Shown one piece after another: positions 27,301-33,300 of a stretch of 64,000 bases of DNA. The notes below the pieces were generated by a model. That model saw nothing but the letters and a program-made list of their open reading frames with translations, ran no database searches and was not told the origin of the DNA. Numbering within the stretch: position 1 is the stretch's first letter; each line of letters opens with the position of its first letter. A program made the translations under genes and the position numbers. Source of the DNA: Carposina sasakii. Its lineage: Eukaryota > Arthropoda > Insecta > Lepidoptera > Carposinidae. The DNA lies in NCBI GenBank assembly GCA_014607495.2, contig CP053148.1, forward strand, positions 17,856,001 through 17,920,000, given 5' to 3'.

Positions 27301-30300
27301 TTTACGCGTCGATTGGAGTGAACTGCAGTCGGTCACAACGTCAAATTTGCGCCCATGTAGATACTGCCGGAAATGTTTCACAGCGTTCACGACAGCAAGA
27401 GTCTCCAACTCGTAAGAGTGGTACTTGGATTCTGCAGATGTCGTGCGCTTGCTGTAATAGGCTACCACATGAGGCTTACCTTCTTTGAGTTGAATGAGGA
27501 CTGCTCCATAGCCAATCGCGCTCGCGTCAGTATGCAGCTCAGTCACTAGACTAGGATCGTAAATCGTCAATACCGGCTCCCTCGTTAGCATAGAAATGAT
27601 CTGTTGTCTGATTAACTCATGTTGCGGTTCCCATTTTATTTTACCATTACCAGACGTCAATGAATATAGAGGAGATAAAATTTGTGAAAATTTAGGAACA
27701 AATTGGCGGAAGTACGAAGCTAACCCAATGAATTGTCGAAGCTGAGTAACTGTGTTCTTAACTTTTTCTTTCAGGAATGAGCACTTTTTAGGATTTAACG
27801 AAAATCCCTTCCCAGAAAGAACTTTTAATACTACCTTTAGTCTGTCGAAAGCTTCGTCGATGTTACTGGCCACAACTAGCACGTCATCCATGTACACTAC
27901 AACGTACTTGTTCACGAGATCGCCTAGAGCATGTATGAGAGCACGTTGAAACACTGCAGGAGCATTTTTCAAACCGAAGGGCATAGTAAGGTACCCATAC
28001 TGACCTTCAGTTGTCACGAATGCTGTGCGCTCTATGGACTCCGACTCGATAGGGATCTGGTGAAATCCCGATGCTAAATCTAAAATTGTAAAAAAATGTC
28101 CTCCATGCAACCTAGCAATCTGTTCAGATATGAGTGGTAAAGGAAAACGGTCAGCAACGGTGTTATCGTTCAACTCCCTATAATCGACACACATTCTATC
28201 TGAACCGTCTTTTTTTTTTACCAAAAGTATCGGGCTTGCGAACGGTGAAGAACTAGGTCTAATTACCTTAGCATTAAGCAGCTCGTTGATCTTGCCCCTC
28301 ACAATCTGACGTTCATCTGGGGTCAGCCTGTATGGGCGACGATTTACCGTCTTGTGCGGGTCTACGAGCCGTATCTGCATAGGTTCAGTGTCAGCAGGAG
28401 AAGTAGGTGTACCGGTAATGAAACTAAGCTTGAACCGTTCTAAAATCTCAATCAACCTAGGTCTGTATTCATTACTAACGTCAGTATCTACCAAGTCAAG
28501 GTCTATACCATTATTTGCAACTACATCACATGATTCGACTATGTTAATTTTCTCGAAACGTACTTTATCTACCGACATATGTACAGTCAAACCGATAGCT
28601 AGAATTTCACGTCCGATCATAATATTGTATCGCAAACAATGGTCAGGTAAAACATGAAGGAGTATCTCAAAGTTAATATTGTCAATGTCAATTGTCGTTA
28701 AAATTTGCATGGTCGAGGCTATAGAAGTTTGTCCTATACCAGTCATAGAAACATTGTCATAAATTCGCTTACCACTAAATTTCAAAGCAATCGATTCTTT
28801 AACTAAGGAACACTCTGAACCTGAGTCGTAAGTAAATGGGAATGACTCACCAGAGTGACGCAGAGAACCCGAAGGCGCATTCACAATGCACACGTCTACT
28901 CGCTTTTCCTTAGCTGGATCAGTTCCAGTGCCGCCGCCGGTACCGTTGTTCCCCTCCTTGATTTTCCTCTTCGGGCAGTCGGATGCATAGTGGCCTTGTT
29001 CCCGGCAGTTGAAGCAGGTGATGCGATCGGTTCTCCCTGTAGGTTGGTTGGTCGAGTTATGGTCCCCGTGAAAGGACCTGTGTTTGGACCGGTCATCTTG
29101 CTTCTTCGAATTGGCTTTGTTGCGACATTGAAGAGATTTGTGGCCTAGTTGTCCACAATTAAAGCACTTGATGGTCACAGCAGATCCATTAGGTCGGTTT
29201 CTTTTTAGGTCGGGTCCATCACGATAAATACTTGATGAATAACTTCTCTTCAGGAACGAGACAGCCTTCAGTTCCTTTTGTAAATGGTTACGCGTCTTGA
29301 TGTCAGTCGTTATAGCAATCCTCTGAACACGTGGCTCTTGTTTTGAAATATGAGCTTAGACAGTGGCTATTGCTATCTGTTCTGTAGTCAGTCCATTCCA
29401 CCATGCCATTAAGGATGTTATGAGGGTAGCGGCGTATGAGGCCAGGCACTCGTTATCTCTCGGTTTCTTGTCGTGCATACTGATGAGAAAGGAAGCAGCA
29501 GTTTCAGGACAGTCATACCTTGCTACGAAAAGCTCCTTAAAATCGGCCCACGTCATATTAGGAAACGATATTGAAGACAGCCAAGATGATGCTTCGCCCT
29601 TGAGTGCGTGGCTTAACGCGATCATCAGAGAAGATCCATGGCGATGTCGATCTGGGATACACATGTCCGCGGTCGTTATCCAAGCTCGGGCGTCGATGTC
29701 TCTTTTCTCTGGGTCGAAATCAGGAAGGCGAATAGAGTCCGAAGATGCAGGTAGTTTTATTGCTTGCACCAACGCCAGAAAATTTTGATTTTGTTGCTCG
29801 AAGAGAAGACGCCATTTTTCTTCGCTCGAGTCACTACTTGAAGCACGTGTTTCATGTGGGTGATCCGGGTTGCATCCCACTTCTGATGACGTAGATGGGT
29901 CGAGTGGCGTGCCGTTAGGTGTGTCCGACATCTTCCAAAATCCGAAATAAAGAATGCGGCGTGTAGTAAACAAGCTTAATTAGGAATCACAAACACTTTC
30001 ACTGTATCTACGCACAAGATTACTAGGATTCTAGCGGATAACGTAGAAACGTGGTAAGTACAAGACAGAGGCTGATTAGCACCCGTGCTTCGCTCCAGAC
30101 GCAACAAAAAGAACAGCATACCCTCCGGCTCAATTCAAACGACCCGGTGGTCGTTGTAAATCTACAGTGGCGCCCTCTCAGTACTCTGTCTTGTCTTTAC
30201 CCAAGTGACAGCTGTCCTCAAGTCAGTGATAGCTGTCGACTTGACGTTTCTAACTTCAACGATTGAAAATAGATGGCGTTGGAGATCCGACTGTAGGATA

Positions 30301-33300
30301 TGACATCTTGATCTCCGACATATATTTATAGTAAAAGTCATGCATAACAAGGATCTAACTTTTGCTTCTAATAAAACCACGCCTAAAATCATACATAACT
30401 TTTGATAGGAAAATACATGAAATGAGTATAGAGTTTTGTACCACCCCATCTCTGCCCGTGGGCAGCAGCGCCTCCCGTACTGACAACATAGTTCGAAAAT
30501 CACACTGCGGTCACCAATCCGCCTGCTCAGCGTGGTGGAGGCTTACATCCAGCAGTGGACTGCAATAGGCTGAAGAAGAAGATAGCTTATACCTAGTTTA
30601 AAGGTCCTTAGAGTTCCCGCATAGACTATATAGTTTGGTCGGATCTCACTTCACCTAATAACCCGACGAATAACGAATTAAATAAAATGTGTTTGGTCAG
30701 CTTCATAATTGCATCTGTTTAATACTATGATATAAAGATTCTAATGACCTAACGTGGTATGCAGAAATTACTTAATCGTTGACCCACTGTCACACTAAAA
30801 TTAGGCTGCACCCGATCTTGATGTTCCGACCGTCCTAATTAACGAATATTGAATTGAAATGAACTTCAAGTCCGATGGGACGGAAGCCGACACGACCGGA
30901 AAATGTGTACTTTCCGAGGCACGATTACATTTGATCTTCAATCATCAGCCGATGAAAAAGTTTTTGCTATCACCGTGCATTACAGTAATTGCATCTATTA
31001 AGAACGACTTCAACGTATACCGCATACTATGCCATACAAAGATCATGAGAACACTTGGTCACCAACCCGCCTGCCCAGCGTGGTGACTATGCCCCCCCCT
31101 TGGCAGTAGCCTTGCGGCTTGCCCTGGGGGAGGCCTACGTCCAGCAGTGGACTGCAATAGAGTGGCTGATTGATTGCTGTTTCTATAGCGTCAATGAATT
31201 TTTGGAAAAACGTTTTGCATGCTAATGTATTTAAGCGGAATAGTAAGAACTGTTATTAATATTATTTAAGACCTTACTTATACCTATTCTTGGCAAATAA
31301 ACGATTTGGATTTGGAAAAAAAAATAGGCTGAAGAAGAAGAAGATGAGAACCCTGTTTACCTATCAGCAACGCAGCAAGTCCTCTTGGCCATACTCTTTC
31401 CGTATTCTATTGTGCCGCCCCCAAACGAGCGCTGGTAGATCTTCCCATCTTTCGTCCTGGAGAAGGGCATGCCCATGTTCTCCAGCTCAAAAGCCAGGTT
31501 TGGTGCCTCTCGGGTCAGGTAGTGGATAGAATCCTGGAATATTTTTTTACATAAAATATATTATATATGTCTTATGAAGGTTGAATACACGGCTATATAA
31601 TACGTAATCATATAGATAGGAATTGTTAGATCAAAAGCCACGTTAGGCTTTTCGGGCACAGATTTTAATTATCAGTTACAAGTTGCTAGCTTATAGCCTG
31701 AGGGAATGCCCGAGTTCGTAGGAAATGCAGCTGATTTACTCTAGTAAATTCCCGCATCAACTTGGAAACATTTTTCAAATAGTGTTTATGTTAGTTTTTT
31801 TATAGACCTGAAAAAATCCTGCTAGTCTATGTGCATTTATGCAGAAAAACGCACTCAATTTTGGAAAAAGACACTTCCCAGGTACATAATTACAACCAAT
31901 ATATTTCCAGTAAGTTTTCTCTCTCAGAATATTTGAATTGACCATGCCTATAGACAGAAACCGGCGTAGAGGAAGACCCACAAGAAGATGGAAAAAAATT
32001 AGATATATTTCATCCAGAGTCAATGGCAAAGCCCTCCGCGATTTGAGTGCACACGTCATGACTTGTTCCCGCTATAGTGACCCACTATAGCGGGAACAAG
32101 TCATGACGTGTGGACTCAAATCGCGGAGGGCTTTGCCATTGAGACATGGTTAAGGCTAGCTATAAAAAAAACTACCTGATCTCCCAGCCAATCAGAGCCT
32201 TTAACAGTATCATAGAAATGCCAGCGCCAGTCGTCCGGATGCATGCTTCCTGTACATGGAAAATTATTTAAGCAAGTTACGAGTACTTGCGAGGAATAAT
32301 ATAATTACTAAGACATAACATTGTTGAGCTCAACTTGATATAACTTGCTTTATGTATACTATATATATAGGTAGGTAGGTTCGGTCGTGGTCTGAAAATG
32401 TTTATCAGTTTTGCAAATTAGATTCTACATCATACTGTTTTCACTAAAGTTTAAAACGCTATGTCTAGTTACTTCTAACCTTTTCAAATTCATTAAGAAG
32501 TAAATATGAAACAAAGAGATTATACGAGTAACCACGTTTTGATTATAAAACTTATTTCTCAATGCAACAAGCCATTTTTAAAACGTCGTTTAACCTAAGA
32601 GTGTCAATGGTCGAGTGTGAGTTAAGTTTGAGCTAATGTTTAATGATAACGGGGGCAAAAACTAGATAGACTTCATCAAAGTATATACACTCGTATAAGA
32701 AATACATATAGGTGTATTATAATTGTATCATAACTTACCAATAGAAGCATTCATGCCGCCCTGAGCAGCAATAGTGTGCGACCTGGTGGGGAAGAGTTTA
32801 GAGACCAGCGCCACGGAGAAGTTCTTCTGGGCGAGGCCCACCGCCGCCCTGAGGCCAGCTCCGCCGGCGCCGATGACCAGAGCGTCGTATTGGTGCTCGT
32901 TCACTACGTACGACACTGAACGCTTGTGCTCTGAAATTTTGAGTTTAATTATTTATTTATTTATTAAGTTTACAGTTTAAAGTTTACAAATTGTGATTGT
33001 ACAATATCCCGTAAAACTGATATTTCAATAGATAGTTTTATTTAACTGATGAATAAATTTGATGTCTTTCTCTAAACCTTGAAAAACGTAGAGACAGCAT
33101 TAACTTTATCCCTCGAACAGACCTATCTGAGCATTATAAAAAAGAGCTTATTATTTATCGAAGATTTTCCTACTAAGATTTTAAACGTAAAAGTTTGGTG
33201 AAAATGGCTGTTATGATGTTTGCTACTCTTTCTCGCAAAAACTACTGAACTCATTTCAATGAATGTCTTCTAGTAGATAGTATTGTGTAATATATATGTA

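Larger units (their letters stand above)
24769..30320 (-). mobile_element. Ty3/Gypsy-type LTR retrotransposon, 5552 bp, identical LTRs, defective coding region
   Basis: Two 434-bp direct repeats (24769-25202 and 29887-30320) that I compared base by base and found identical flank an internal region coding on the minus strand. In transcription sense each LTR starts TGTCGG and ends ACGTCA, and the element is bracketed by TATA (24765-24768, 30321-30324), a likely 4-bp target duplication. Order gag, zinc knuckles, protease, RT, RNase H, integrase is that of Ty3/Gypsy. It sits in intron 4 of the SDHA-like gene in the same orientation. A stop codon splits the gag-pol frame and part of the RT region is missing, so this copy should not be autonomous. 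Confidence 0.95.

Noticed and set aside
29850..29886. Primer binding site after the 5' LTR
   Set aside because: TGGGATGCAACCCGG begins with TGG but I could not match it with confidence to a tRNA acceptor end, and it is coding sequence.
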